This document shows, piece after piece, positions 23,421 through 31,247 of a DNA stretch of 38,059 nt (positions within the stretch are counted from its first letter, which is position 1; every line of letters begins with the position of its first letter). The translations under genes were made by a program, and so were the position numbers. The notes under the pieces are model-generated. The model made no database searches. It worked only from the letters and a program-made list of their open reading frames with translations, and was not told the DNA's origin. The stretch is from Sedimentisphaerales bacterium (GTDB lineage Bacteria > Planctomycetota > Phycisphaerae > Sedimentisphaerales > Anaerohalosphaeraceae). The stretch covers positions 1-38,059 of the forward strand of contig JAFGGE010000067.1 in assembly GCA_016930745.1 (NCBI GenBank), in the 5' to 3' direction.

Positions 23421-24773
23421 ATGAACAGCAAACCGACTATTCTGGTTGTCGATCCGGACAGGGAACATGTGCTCGTACTGCGGGAAGCGATCGAGGATCG
23501 TTGCGCCGGCGTATGGAGCGCTGAGCGTTCGGAGGAAGCGCTGGAGTTTTTGGATCGACAAGCCATCGATCTGGTTCTGGCCGAATGGAATCTGGCCGGA
23601 GGGGAAAGCGGCCTTGCATTTTTGGATCAAACGCATGCGATGCATCCGAATATCCCGGTGATTCTCATGACCGGCGCCGCCACCATCGACGCGTGCAAGG
23701 AAGCCATTCGGCACGGGGCGGCTGACTATCTGGTTAAGCCCTTGAATCTGGACGAGTTGAGAGGATTTATCGCTCGTCTGGCACGTCAGCAGCGCCGTCA
23801 AGGTTCGGATTTTGTCTTCGAAGGCGTCCTGAGCCGAAGCCCAGCCATGCAGCGCATCTTTCATATTCTTCGACGGGTGTCTCCCACCGATATCACGATT
23901 CTGATTGAAGGCGAGTCCGGCACCGGCAAAGAACTGACCGCCCGGGCGATTCACGCCAATTCGCCTCGCCGGGACAAGCTATTCCGCCCGATTAACTGCG
24001 CCGGATTTACCGAGAGCCTTCTGGAAAGCGAATTGTTCGGCCATGCCAAGGGGGCCTTTACGGGGGCGGCATCCGATCGCAAGGGCCTGTTCGAGGTGGC
24101 CGACAAAGGGACGCTTTTTCTGGATGAGATCGGGGACATGCCTCAGGCCATGCAGGCCAAACTTTTGCGGGTATTGGAAGATGGAGTCGTTCTTCCGGTA
24201 GGCTCCAATAAGCCGAGCAAAGTGGATGTACGGGTGATCAGCGCCACCAATCACGACCTGGCCAAACTGGTCGAGGAAAAGAAGTTTCGCCAGGATCTGT
24301 ACTTTCGCATCAAAGGGGTCAGTGTCGTTCTTCCACCGCTGCGACAGCGAAGGGAGGATATTGAAGAAATGTTCGGATATTTCCTCAAGCAGGCGTGCGA
24401 GGATCTGGGCCGCGATATCCACCGCATTACGGAGCCGGCGATGAACATCCTTGTATCGTATCACTGGCCGGGGAATATCCGTCAGTTACGACACACGGTT
24501 CGGACGATGGTCGTATTGTGCGATGGGGATACGCTGGATGTCGAGGACATTCCCCTGGACATTCACCATATCAAGCGCTTGTCCGGGCAGATTCAGACCC
24601 CGGCACAGGCGGCAGCGTCCAGCCCAACGGCAGGCCTTTCGCTGGAAGAGGTGGAGAAACGCCATATAGCCGAAACTCTTACAATTGTAGAAGGCAACCG
24701 GGCCGAAGCGGCCAAGATCCTCAACATTGGAGAACGCACATTATATCGCAAGATCAAGGAATATGGTCTTTAG
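23421..24773 (+). CDS. NtrC-family sigma-54 activator with non-canonical receiver domain
   Basis: A 450-residue enhancer-binding protein. The receiver (1-120) reads [10 protein letters not shown], and at the phospho-acceptor position has LVLAEWNL (Glu55 instead of Asp). The acidic pocket has Asp11-Pro12 instead of Asp-Asp. The conserved Thr (LMTG) and Lys (VKPL) remain. The AAA+ domain (about 140-370) has Walker [10 protein letters not shown], the sigma-54 contact GAFTGA, and Walker [12 protein letters not shown] Fis-type helix-turn-helix ends the protein ([23 protein letters not shown]). No partner kinase is adjacent. Together these changes suggest a receiver that is not phosphorylated and could be permanently active-like. 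The ATG at 23421 was preferred to an upstream TTG at 23397; no strong ribosome-binding site is seen. Confidence 0.92.
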   Translation: MNSKPTILVVDPDREHVLVLREAIEDRCAGVWSAERSEEALEFLDRQAIDLVLAEWNLAGGESGLAFLDQTHAMHPNIPVILMTGAATIDACKEAIRHGAADYLVKPLNLDELRGFIARLARQQRRQGSDFVFEGVLSRSPAMQRIFHILRRVSPTDITILIEGESGTGKELTARAIHANSPRRDKLFRPINCAGFTESLLESELFGHAKGAFTGAASDRKGLFEVADKGTLFLDEIGDMPQAMQAKLLRVLEDGVVLPVGSNKPSKVDVRVISATNHDLAKLVEEKKFRQDLYFRIKGVSVVLPPLRQRREDIEEMFGYFLKQACEDLGRDIHRITEPAMNILVSYHWPGNIRQLRHTVRTMVVLCDGDTLDVEDIPLDIHHIKRLSGQIQTPAQAAASSPTAGLSLEEVEKRHIAETLTIVEGNRAEAAKILNIGERTLYRKIKEYGL

Positions 24774-24815
24774 GCCGCCGCTTGAGTAACCATCCACAGC
24801 GTTCCTAAGCCTTTT

Positions 24816-25397
24816 CTACTCCTTGCGGCTGTTATAGATGACGCCTCCCCCGTCTCGATAGTCCATAAGCACCTGGGCCGCTTCGGTTCGCAGGATATCG
24901 CGATACACAGCGATGCCCCGCTGCTGTAGAGCGGCGATCCAATCGGCGGGCTTGGCGCCTTCGTCGAATCCAATCCGCCGGGCATCCTCATCGCGCGCTC
25001 CGCAAACCAGACTCCTTACGCCCGACCAGGGGATCGCTCCCAGACACATCGCACAGGGTTCGCAACTGGTCACCAGTTCGCAGGGGGGGAAATCCGGACC
25101 GTCCAGGTCGTAATGATGGCGGAAATTCTGGGCGATCATGATCGCCACCATTTCGGCGTGGAGGACGCTGCACCGCATCGAAACCACCAGATTCACTCCC
25201 GGAGCGACCAATCTTCCGCTGCCGATTTCGAAGATGGCGGCGCCGAACGGTCCTCCGGTCCCGTTGGCCACATTGGCTCGGGCCAGCTCGATGGCCAGAT
25301 GCATTCGTTCCTCGGGCGTTTTCCAAATGCCGCCGTCATTCGAAAACCTCTGCGACAGCCAGAAGGGAAGTTGGAGATGAAACGAGGGAAATTCCAT
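24816..25397 (-). CDS. Nucleoside/guanine deaminase-type zinc deaminase
   Basis: A 193-residue member of the cytidine deaminase superfamily. Zinc ligands and the proton shuttle are intact: His80-Ala-Glu82 (LHAEMVAI) and Cys115/Cys118 in SCEPCAMCLGAIPWSGV. The SCEPCAMC form fits the guanine deaminase/tRNA-adenosine deaminase branch, and the GTGGPFGAAIFEIGSG segment is typical of guanine-deaminase-like enzymes. Substrate is not certain. The ATG (complement of 25395-25397) follows AGGAG, which lies within the end of the upstream beta-lactamase-like gene; the two genes are 4 bases apart and form one transcription unit. It converges with the NtrC-like gene, with a 42-base spacer. Confidence 0.88.
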   Translation of the reverse strand: MEFPSFHLQLPFWLSQRFSNDGGIWKTPEERMHLAIELARANVANGTGGPFGAAIFEIGSGRLVAPGVNLVVSMRCSVLHAEMVAIMIAQNFRHHYDLDGPDFPPCELVTSCEPCAMCLGAIPWSGVRSLVCGARDEDARRIGFDEGAKPADWIAALQQRGIAVYRDILRTEAAQVLMDYRDGGGVIYNSRKE

Positions 25398-25401
25398 GGT
25401 A

Positions 25402-26544
25402 TTATCTCCTGGCACGGGGATTGTTGATCTGGGGCGGATAGGCGTGAATCAGGGCCTGGGCCACCTCATCGCAGGCCATTTCGCTTTGATCGCCATTGCA
25501 ATTGGTGACCACCAGTACGGCGTATTTGGCCTCGGGAACGAGCCAGACCATGGCGTAATTCATCGTGTTGCTGCCGGCATGGGTTAACACTTTTGCTTCC
25601 ACCCACGGCCTTTGCACAACCACCCATCCGAACGCGTAATCGCCTCCAAAGGCAGGAGTGTGCAGGTGTTTGAGGGTTTCCTGACGCAGGAGTTTTTGTC
25701 CGCGAAGGCCAAGATGAAGCTGAACAAAACGGGCCCAGTCGCTTAGAGAACAGTGCACCGTGCCGGCCGGACCGATGGCGGGGGGATTATCGCTGAAAGG
25801 CCCCGGAGGGACAGGGATAAGACGACCGCCAGCTCGTTTATGCTGCCAGGGCTGGTCGATTTTCCCCGGCTGGCCCATGGCCCCGAATCCGGCCGTTTGC
25901 ATCCCCAATGGCTTGAACAATAAATCCATCATCAGGTCTTCCCAGGATTGATTCATGGCCTCTTCGGCGACCACGGCGGCCACAGTATATCCGGCGTTGG
26001 AATAAATGTATTGTGTTCCCGGCTTGGCGACGGGGGCCTGTTTTAATATCTGTTTCGTATACTGGAGGCGCTGCGCACGTGGATGGCCTTCTATGTTGTG
26101 GACATCCATAAAATTCATACCCACAGGCCAGCTTTGGTTGGGCAGGCCGGCTCGATGCATGAACAGGTGACGCAGGGTAACGGCTTTGTAATCTGGGTGC
26201 ATTTCCCAATCGGGTAAGCTATCCGCCAGAGGCCTGTCCCAATCGAGCTTGTCCCGTTCGGCCAGCATCGCGACCATGGTCGCGGTCATGGCCTTCGTAC
26301 ATGAGCCCAGATGGAACTGATCGGTCCGGGTCGCAGCGACATCGCTACCGTCTTTTCGGACTCCGACGACGTCCAGGACGGCGATTTTTCCCTGGCGGAT
26401 CACAACAGCCCCAACGGCAGGCAGATGATGTTTGTCCCGGGCGGCGATCAGGATAGAACGGACGGTTTGGGCATGGACCGTTGTTCCCAGAAGCAGCAGG
26501 AGCCCGCCCATAGCCTTGTAAATCTTCACTTGTCCTGTTAGCAT
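25402..26544 (-). CDS. Serine hydrolase of the class C beta-lactamase/PBP family, exported
   Basis: A 380-residue protein with a signal peptide (KIYKAMGGLLLLLGTTVHAQ, cleavage after Ala25 or so). It has the three family motifs: Ser81-x-x-Lys84 (GSCTKAMTATM), Tyr181-Ser-Asn183 (YIYSNAGYTVAAV) and HAGSNT near residue 335, where family members that are not penicillin enzymes often have HxG. The LRHLFMHRAGLP block is also typical. These proteins include esterases, D-aminopeptidases and peptide hydrolases; beta-lactamase activity is not implied. A ribosome-binding site AGGA is 7 bases before the ATG. The divergent FG-GAP gene starts 57 bases away. Confidence 0.93.
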   Translation of the reverse strand: MLTGQVKIYKAMGGLLLLLGTTVHAQTVRSILIAARDKHHLPAVGAVVIRQGKIAVLDVVGVRKDGSDVAATRTDQFHLGSCTKAMTATMVAMLAERDKLDWDRPLADSLPDWEMHPDYKAVTLRHLFMHRAGLPNQSWPVGMNFMDVHNIEGHPRAQRLQYTKQILKQAPVAKPGTQYIYSNAGYTVAAVVAEEAMNQSWEDLMMDLLFKPLGMQTAGFGAMGQPGKIDQPWQHKRAGGRLIPVPPGPFSDNPPAIGPAGTVHCSLSDWARFVQLHLGLRGQKLLRQETLKHLHTPAFGGDYAFGWVVVQRPWVEAKVLTHAGSNTMNYAMVWLVPEAKYAVLVVTNCNGDQSEMACDEVAQALIHAYPPQINNPRARR

Positions 26545-26601
26545 GAATTTGTCCTGAAGACGTTATTTATTGTCATTCTATGATATCGAAAGGGCGGTCT
26601 T

Positions 26602-27852
26602 TTGGCAAGGATTGGGAAAGCGGAATCGGCGGCAGCGATATTTTTCTTCCTTTTTATGCAGTCGATTGCGATGTCGGATGGCATGTGGAAACGTCATACG
26701 ATCGATGATGCTTCCCGAGGCGCCGATGGAGTTCGCGTGGCCGATATCAACGGCGATGGGCGATTGGACGTGGTGACCGGCTGGGAGGAAGGGGGGATTA
26801 CGCGGATTTATCTGTATCCCGGGCCGGAAAAAGTACGAGACCGATGGCCTGCGGTTACGGTTGGCCTGACTCCTTCGGTCGAGGATGCGGTGTTTGTCGA
26901 TCTCGATCAGGACGGGGCATTGGATGTGGTGACTTGCTGTGAGGGCGATACGAAATCGGTTTTTGTGCATTGGGGGCCGGTGGAGGGACGGCGATTGCTC
27001 GATTCGACGGCATGGCGGCAGGAACCGTTGGGGAAGGTCCAGGGCTCGATGCAGTTTATGTTCTGCCTGCCGATGCAAGTGGATGGACAAAGGGGGATCG
27101 ACCTTGTCATTGGGGCCAAGGGGCAGGGGGCCCAAATCGGCTGGATGAAATCTCCTGAAAATCCTAGAAAAACGGAAAATTTCTCATGGCATTCCATTTG
27201 TCAGGCTGGTTGGATTATGTCCCTGATTGCGGCGGATATGGATGGCGACGGCGATGAAGATATTGTGACGACCGACAGGAAAGGGGACTTGCGAGGATGT
27301 CGCTGGCTGGAAAATCCCGGTCCCGGACCTTCCCAGTCGCAGCCATGGAAGAATCACTGTATTGGCGGGCAAGATTGGGAAGTGATGTTTATGCGGTTGG
27401 CGGATTTGGATGGGGATGGCTATACGGATGCGGTCGTGGCCGCCCGGACCGCCAATACACAAAGGATCCTCTGGTTTCGACGGCTCGATAAGACCGGCCT
27501 GCGGTGGACCCTGCAGGAGGTTGTTTTGCCCTCGCATGCGGGAAATGCCAAGGCCCCGGCCGTGGGAGATATCGACGGGGACGGGAAAATGGATGTTGTT
27601 TTCAGTTGTGAAGGCGCCGAGGACGACCATCGAGGCGTACTGTGGATGTCGTATAAAGACAAACCAACCGAAACCCAATGGACGGCTCACGATATCAGTG
27701 GGCCGGAGGGGATCAAGTTTGATCGGATGGAACTGCTGGATCTGGACGGGGACGGGGATCTGGATGTTCTGGCCTGCGAAGAGAGTGAGCCGGATTCGAA
27801 CGGTAAACGAAAGGGACTGGGCGTTTTCTGGTACGAAAATCCTCTGCCATAG
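26602..27852 (+). CDS. Secreted FG-GAP/VCBS repeat protein
   Basis: A 416-residue protein with a hydrophobic N-terminal signal (AAAIFFFLFMQSIAMS) followed by repeats with the calcium-binding aspartate pattern: DINGDGRLDVVTG, DLDQDGALDVVTC, DMDGDGDEDIVTT, DLDGDGYTDAVVA, DIDGDGKMDVVFS and DLDGDGDLDVLAC. Five to seven such units make an integrin-like beta-propeller. The first domain opens MWKRHTIDDASRGADGVRVADINGDG, similar in style to the truncated gene at 3-605 (KHTIDQSW in that gene), so the two are probably related. The start is TTG at 26602, preceded by AAAGGG; a later in-frame ATG at 26656 would cut the signal helix in half. It is divergent from the serine hydrolase. Confidence 0.87.
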   Translation: MARIGKAESAAAIFFFLFMQSIAMSDGMWKRHTIDDASRGADGVRVADINGDGRLDVVTGWEEGGITRIYLYPGPEKVRDRWPAVTVGLTPSVEDAVFVDLDQDGALDVVTCCEGDTKSVFVHWGPVEGRRLLDSTAWRQEPLGKVQGSMQFMFCLPMQVDGQRGIDLVIGAKGQGAQIGWMKSPENPRKTENFSWHSICQAGWIMSLIAADMDGDGDEDIVTTDRKGDLRGCRWLENPGPGPSQSQPWKNHCIGGQDWEVMFMRLADLDGDGYTDAVVAARTANTQRILWFRRLDKTGLRWTLQEVVLPSHAGNAKAPAVGDIDGDGKMDVVFSCEGAEDDHRGVLWMSYKDKPTETQWTAHDISGPEGIKFDRMELLDLDGDGDLDVLACEESEPDSNGKRKGLGVFWYENPLP

Positions 27853-27938
27853 GTCTACGGCTTTCGATTGGACGGAACCGCGTTTTGGATTATATTTTAA
27901 TAGTAAATGATTTATATCTATACAGTGAGGGATGCGCT

Positions 27939-28418
27939 ATGGCTTTAAAAGAGGAATTGGGACTTCGACGGCCCTTCGCTACCCGGGAACATGAGGCCTT
28001 ATTGAATATCTACTTTACAAGTACCTGCATGAAGAAACAGGCGGTTCGTTTTCTGGAGCCGTATGGCCTGACGGATGTGCAGTTGAATCTTTTAATGCTT
28101 TTGAAATACCAGTCCGTTCCGGGCGAGGAACTTACCCAGGCTCAACTGAGCGATATGATGCTGGTCAATCGAGCCAATATTACTTCGCTGATAGACCGGC
28201 TGGAAAGAGATGGACTCGTAAAACGAACAACGAATCCCATGGATCGTCGATACAATAATATCCTTCTAACCCTCAAGGCCCGCCGTATTCTGGAACGTGT
28301 GGAACCGGAATATGCAGGCAAGGTCAAAGAAGTAATGGCCGTGCTCACGCCGGCCGAGCAAAAAAAACTGATTCAAATCCTTGAAAAAATCCGCACAAGA
28401 ATCGCCGCGACAGCGTAG
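27939..28418 (+). CDS. MarR-family transcriptional regulator
   Basis: A 159-residue winged-helix regulator. The DNA-binding part is LTQAQLSDMMLVNRANITSLIDRLERDGLVKRTTNPMDRRYNNILLT, with the wing motif DRR. The ATG at 27939 follows GAGGG at 7 bases. MarR proteins are dimeric repressors that respond to small ligands. Two nearly identical 16-base palindromes lie upstream of the next two genes (28471-28486 and 29552-29567) and are good operator candidates. The promoter region of marR itself is A/T-rich with a looser dyad ATAG-N14-CTAT (27900-27921). Confidence 0.9.
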   Translation: MALKEELGLRRPFATREHEALLNIYFTSTCMKKQAVRFLEPYGLTDVQLNLLMLLKYQSVPGEELTQAQLSDMMLVNRANITSLIDRLERDGLVKRTTNPMDRRYNNILLTLKARRILERVEPEYAGKVKEVMAVLTPAEQKKLIQILEKIRTRIAATA

Positions 28419-28470
28419 CAAATTACAAAGGGGACTCATTGGCAATCGGGATTTCTTTCGAGACTTTAAC

Positions 28471-28486
28471 AGTTCATATATTAACT
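28471..28486. promoter_or_regulatory. Candidate MarR operator upstream of the SGNH hydrolase gene
   Basis: AGTTCATATATTAACT is a 16-base palindrome with one mismatched pair (7 of 8 pairs). It lies 80 bases before the SGNH start and 52 bases after the marR stop. A near-copy stands at 29552-29567; the shared core is AGTTCATATAT-NN-ACTAA. Confidence 0.55.
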
Positions 28487-28566
28487 AATAGACGGTTGTG
28501 CGGATGGAGAGCCGTTTATCATCCATGGCATGGGCGGATTTCCGGGATCAAGGAAAGGAAAGAAGT

Positions 28567-29529
28567 ATGAAAACTCCTTTACGTTGGTATTCCTTTCGGT
28601 GGCGCATACTGGCTTTGACGGTTCTTCCGATATTGGTATTTGGCGGGTATATCGGCTGGCGGCTGCATCTGGCTACTCGGCAATTGCCGATGGGCGCCGG
28701 ACCGGCAGGCCCTGACGTTCCTTCCGAACCGTTCCAATCCCCCTGGACACAGCGGCACATTGTCTTGCTGGGTCTGGGCGATAGTATTACGCACGGTTTT
28801 GGCGTACCGCAAGAGCAGGGCTATTTCCAGCTTCTTTCCAGGAACGTGGATAGCCTTTTTATGGATATGAAGGGAAAAGATCTGTCCGCGGTCCTTCCTA
28901 ATTTAAGTACCCTGAACCTGGCGCAGGATTACACAACGACACAGCAGCACATCGATCAACAATTGTCACGCATTCCGCCATATGATGCAGAAGTGTACGG
29001 AATTATTGTTATCACTTCCGGGGGAAATGATCTGATCCACGATTATGGCCGAAGCAGGCCGGTTGATGGAGCGATATACGGCTGCACATATGAGCAGGCT
29101 ATGGAATGGACGGAGAATATCAAGGAACGTTTACGAACAATACTGCAGGAAGTAACCAAAAAGTTTCCAGGAGGTTGTCAGATCTTTCTGGCCAATATTT
29201 ACGATCCGACAGATGGGGTGGGCGATCCGCAGATTGTCGGCCTGCCCCGTTGGAGGGATTGCACAAAAGTGCTGGCATTGACCAATCAAAAAACCCATGA
29301 TTTGTGTCGGGAATACGGTCATGTCCATTTGGTGGATATCCACTCGGAGTTCATGGGGCATGGTTTTCATTGCACGGATTGGTGGCGGAGTGTCTACCGC
29401 CGCGAGGATCCCGGGCACTGGTATCATGCCAATATCGAAGATCCCAATGTACGGGGATATGATGCGATTCGTCGTTTGTTTCTGTTGCGGATTATAGAAT
29501 TGGTTCCAAAGGATTTAATGGAGGAATAG
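28567..29529 (+). CDS. Membrane-anchored SGNH/GDSL-type hydrolase
   Basis: A 320-residue protein with an N-terminal transmembrane anchor (residues 12-31: WRILALTVLPILVFGGYIGW) and an extracytoplasmic hydrolase domain. Block I is GLGDSITHGFG with nucleophile Ser73; the block III Gly-x-Asn-Asp is SGGNDL (residues 151-156). Block V, which normally gives the catalytic Asp-x-x-His-Pro-Asn, reads HANIEDPNVRGY, with Asp in place of His before Pro-Asn; His287 upstream could serve instead, or activity may be altered. The ATG at 28567 follows GGAAAGAAG; an in-frame GTG at 28498 would add a polar 23-residue extension. Likely substrates are esters or acyl groups in the envelope; the following gene is an Lnt-like enzyme. 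Confidence 0.83.
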   Translation: MKTPLRWYSFRWRILALTVLPILVFGGYIGWRLHLATRQLPMGAGPAGPDVPSEPFQSPWTQRHIVLLGLGDSITHGFGVPQEQGYFQLLSRNVDSLFMDMKGKDLSAVLPNLSTLNLAQDYTTTQQHIDQQLSRIPPYDAEVYGIIVITSGGNDLIHDYGRSRPVDGAIYGCTYEQAMEWTENIKERLRTILQEVTKKFPGGCQIFLANIYDPTDGVGDPQIVGLPRWRDCTKVLALTNQKTHDLCREYGHVHLVDIHSEFMGHGFHCTDWWRSVYRREDPGHWYHANIEDPNVRGYDAIRRLFLLRIIELVPKDLMEE

Positions 29530-29551
29530 CAACATGCTTTTTTAGGAAGAT

Positions 29552-29567
29552 AGTTCATATATGCACT
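29552..29567. promoter_or_regulatory. Candidate MarR operator upstream of the Lnt-like gene
   Basis: AGTTCATATATGCACT is a 16-base palindrome with one mismatched pair and shares 14 of 16 positions with the site at 28471-28486. It ends 28 bases before the start codon at 29596, a distance that would place it over the promoter or early leader. Confidence 0.55.
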
Positions 29568-29595
29568 AACGAGGCGCAGGATAAAGGAGGCGGCC

Positions 29596-31032
29596 ATGAG
29601 GCGGTCTAATGAGGAATGGGTATATCGGGCGGCCGGTTGCGGCGGGGGATTACTTTTGGCGGCGGGAAATCTGTGGGGAATTCTGGCCCCACTGCAATTG
29701 ACAGGATTTCTGCCAGTTTTGCTTGTTGACAAGACGTATAAACCGGGACGTCAGGGCCTCTTTTTAATGGGACTCTATATGGGTCTGGCCTACACGCTGC
29801 CCCAGATGTTTGTGCTTCGTCTGCCGGCGCCCATCACGGCAATCCTGATCGCCGTATTGACAACCGTTATGGTTGCCGACGTCATGCTGGGCGTGCCGGC
29901 CGCAAGAAGAAGCCCGGTTAACGGGGCTGTGGCGTTCGCCTCTATATTGGTCGTGGTCGACGGGCTCAATTTTACCCTGGTTCCTATGTGGGGCACAGCC
30001 CAGTCCCTGGGCCGCTGCTGGTCGGCCTATCCGCGGCTGATCTGGTTTTCCGGGATGACGGGAATCACGGGGATGGTCTTCTTTATCGGGCTTTTTCAGG
30101 CGTTTTTGGCATATATGATCGTTCATCGTATGGCAAAATCTTGCTTTGTTTTCCTGTTGAGTATCTGTCTATGTTTGGCCGGCGGAAAGGTTTTATCGGA
30201 GCAAATACATACCGCAGAATCACATATGGTTGTAGCGGCTGTCGGATGGGTTCAGGAGGAATCATCCGGATCGACGGACCTGATGTCTTCGGAAGGGTTT
30301 GAGGAATTGTATGCATCGAAAGTGGCCCTTGCCGCGCAGCAGGGAGCCCGCCTGGTTGTTTCGCCGGAACTGGCCTTTGAATTCAGCCCCAGGAATCGAA
30401 CGGAGTGGCTGGAACGCTTTGCCGGTTTGTCCGTCAGGCATCATCTCTTCCAAATCGTCGGGTATTATAATCAGGACCAGCAGGACAACCGAATCTTATT
30501 CCTTTCGGATACCGGAGAAGTCCTCTGTGAATATGTGAAAACCCATCTGACTCCCTTCGAACCGTTTCCCTCCGGCGGGGGCCATCTACAGGAGATTGTT
30601 ATCGATGGTGTTCCCGTAGGGGGGATGATCTGTCAGGATGATAACTTTACCGACTTATCGCGCCGCTACGGGAAGAGGGGTATTGGAGTGGTTGCGGTTC
30701 CTACGCTGGATTGGCGTGCCGTGCAAGGAGCTCATCTGCAGAACAGTATCCATCGGGCGATCGAATCCAACTATGCCGTGGTCCGTGCCGCCTGTGACGG
30801 TATCAGCACGATCATCGGCCCCGATGGCCGGATCCTTGCAGCCATGGACCATTTTCGACAGGGCCCGGGTGTCATTGTATCGCAAATCCCCGTCCGTCGG
30901 GGGATTACGTGGTTTAGCCGATGGGGTCATTGGCCGGCTGCCTTTGCGGCATTATTCCTGACCGGCTGGATGATCATACAGTGGGGAAAGTCCTATATCC
31001 GGCGGCATGCAACACAGGAATCCTCTGTTTGA
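29596..31032 (+). CDS. Apolipoprotein N-acyltransferase-like membrane protein (nitrilase fold)
   Basis: A 478-residue protein with about six transmembrane helices in the first 200 residues, a periplasmic carbon-nitrogen hydrolase domain and one closing helix (about 445-465: WPAAFAALFLTGWMII). The nitrilase triad is complete: Glu258 (VVSPELAFE), Lys315 (EYVKTHLTPFEPF) and Cys346 (GGMICQDDNF). The topology and the PFEPF loop match Lnt, which adds the third acyl chain to bacterial lipoproteins. In typical Lnt the Cys is followed by Tyr/Phe-Glu; here it is Gln-Asp-Asp. This may therefore be an Lnt paralogue with other substrates. AAAGGAGG precedes the ATG by 4 bases. A terminator follows. Confidence 0.83.
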   Translation: MRRSNEEWVYRAAGCGGGLLLAAGNLWGILAPLQLTGFLPVLLVDKTYKPGRQGLFLMGLYMGLAYTLPQMFVLRLPAPITAILIAVLTTVMVADVMLGVPAARRSPVNGAVAFASILVVVDGLNFTLVPMWGTAQSLGRCWSAYPRLIWFSGMTGITGMVFFIGLFQAFLAYMIVHRMAKSCFVFLLSICLCLAGGKVLSEQIHTAESHMVVAAVGWVQEESSGSTDLMSSEGFEELYASKVALAAQQGARLVVSPELAFEFSPRNRTEWLERFAGLSVRHHLFQIVGYYNQDQQDNRILFLSDTGEVLCEYVKTHLTPFEPFPSGGGHLQEIVIDGVPVGGMICQDDNFTDLSRRYGKRGIGVVAVPTLDWRAVQGAHLQNSIHRAIESNYAVVRAACDGISTIIGPDGRILAAMDHFRQGPGVIVSQIPVRRGITWFSRWGHWPAAFAALFLTGWMIIQWGKSYIRRHATQESSV

Positions 31033-31051
31033 TCCGAAACCAGAGCGAACC

Positions 31052-31087
31052 CCCTGTTGTCGGAAGCCAATGAAACAGGGTATTTTT
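31052..31087 (+). terminator. Intrinsic terminator after the Lnt-like gene
   Basis: CCCTGTT (31052-31058) pairs with AACAGGG (31074-31080), with a 15-base loop and a TATTTTT tract (31081-31087). The 3' half of the stem can alternatively pair with 31163-31175 over 13 bases. Confidence 0.6.
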
Positions 31088-31175
31088 CAAATCCCGCTTT
31101 TTGTCACATTTTATTCCTTTCTGCGTCTATCTCTTGCAGTAATCGCGTACTGCCATTAATATAAATACCCTGTTT
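31073..31175. repeat. 13-base perfect inverted repeat, with a third copy of the arm
   Basis: AAACAGGGTATTT (31073-31085) and AAATACCCTGTTT (31163-31175) are perfect reverse complements 77 bases apart. Between them lies a further dyad, GCAGTA (31136-31141) and TACTGC (31148-31153). Because the left arm also belongs to the terminator stem, two exclusive folds are possible in a transcript reading through from the Lnt-like gene. Confidence 0.7.
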
Positions 31176-31185
31176 TTCAGGATGG

Positions 31186-31217
31186 TTGAAAAGAGAATGC
31201 ATAGAATCGGATATAAT
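31186..31217 (+). promoter_or_regulatory. Probable promoter of the SPFH gene
   Basis: A perfect TATAAT at 31212-31217. TTGAAA at 31186-31191 is 20 bases upstream, longer than ideal, so the -35 element is uncertain. The start codon is 30 bases past the -10. Confidence 0.5.
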
Positions 31218-31247
31218 GAGAAGGTAATTGCCATAGGGAGGTGAGCC

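Noticed and set aside
25402..26544. Antibiotic resistance beta-lactamase
   Set aside because: The SxxK and YxN motifs are shared by many serine esterases and peptidases; nothing specific to resistance is seen.
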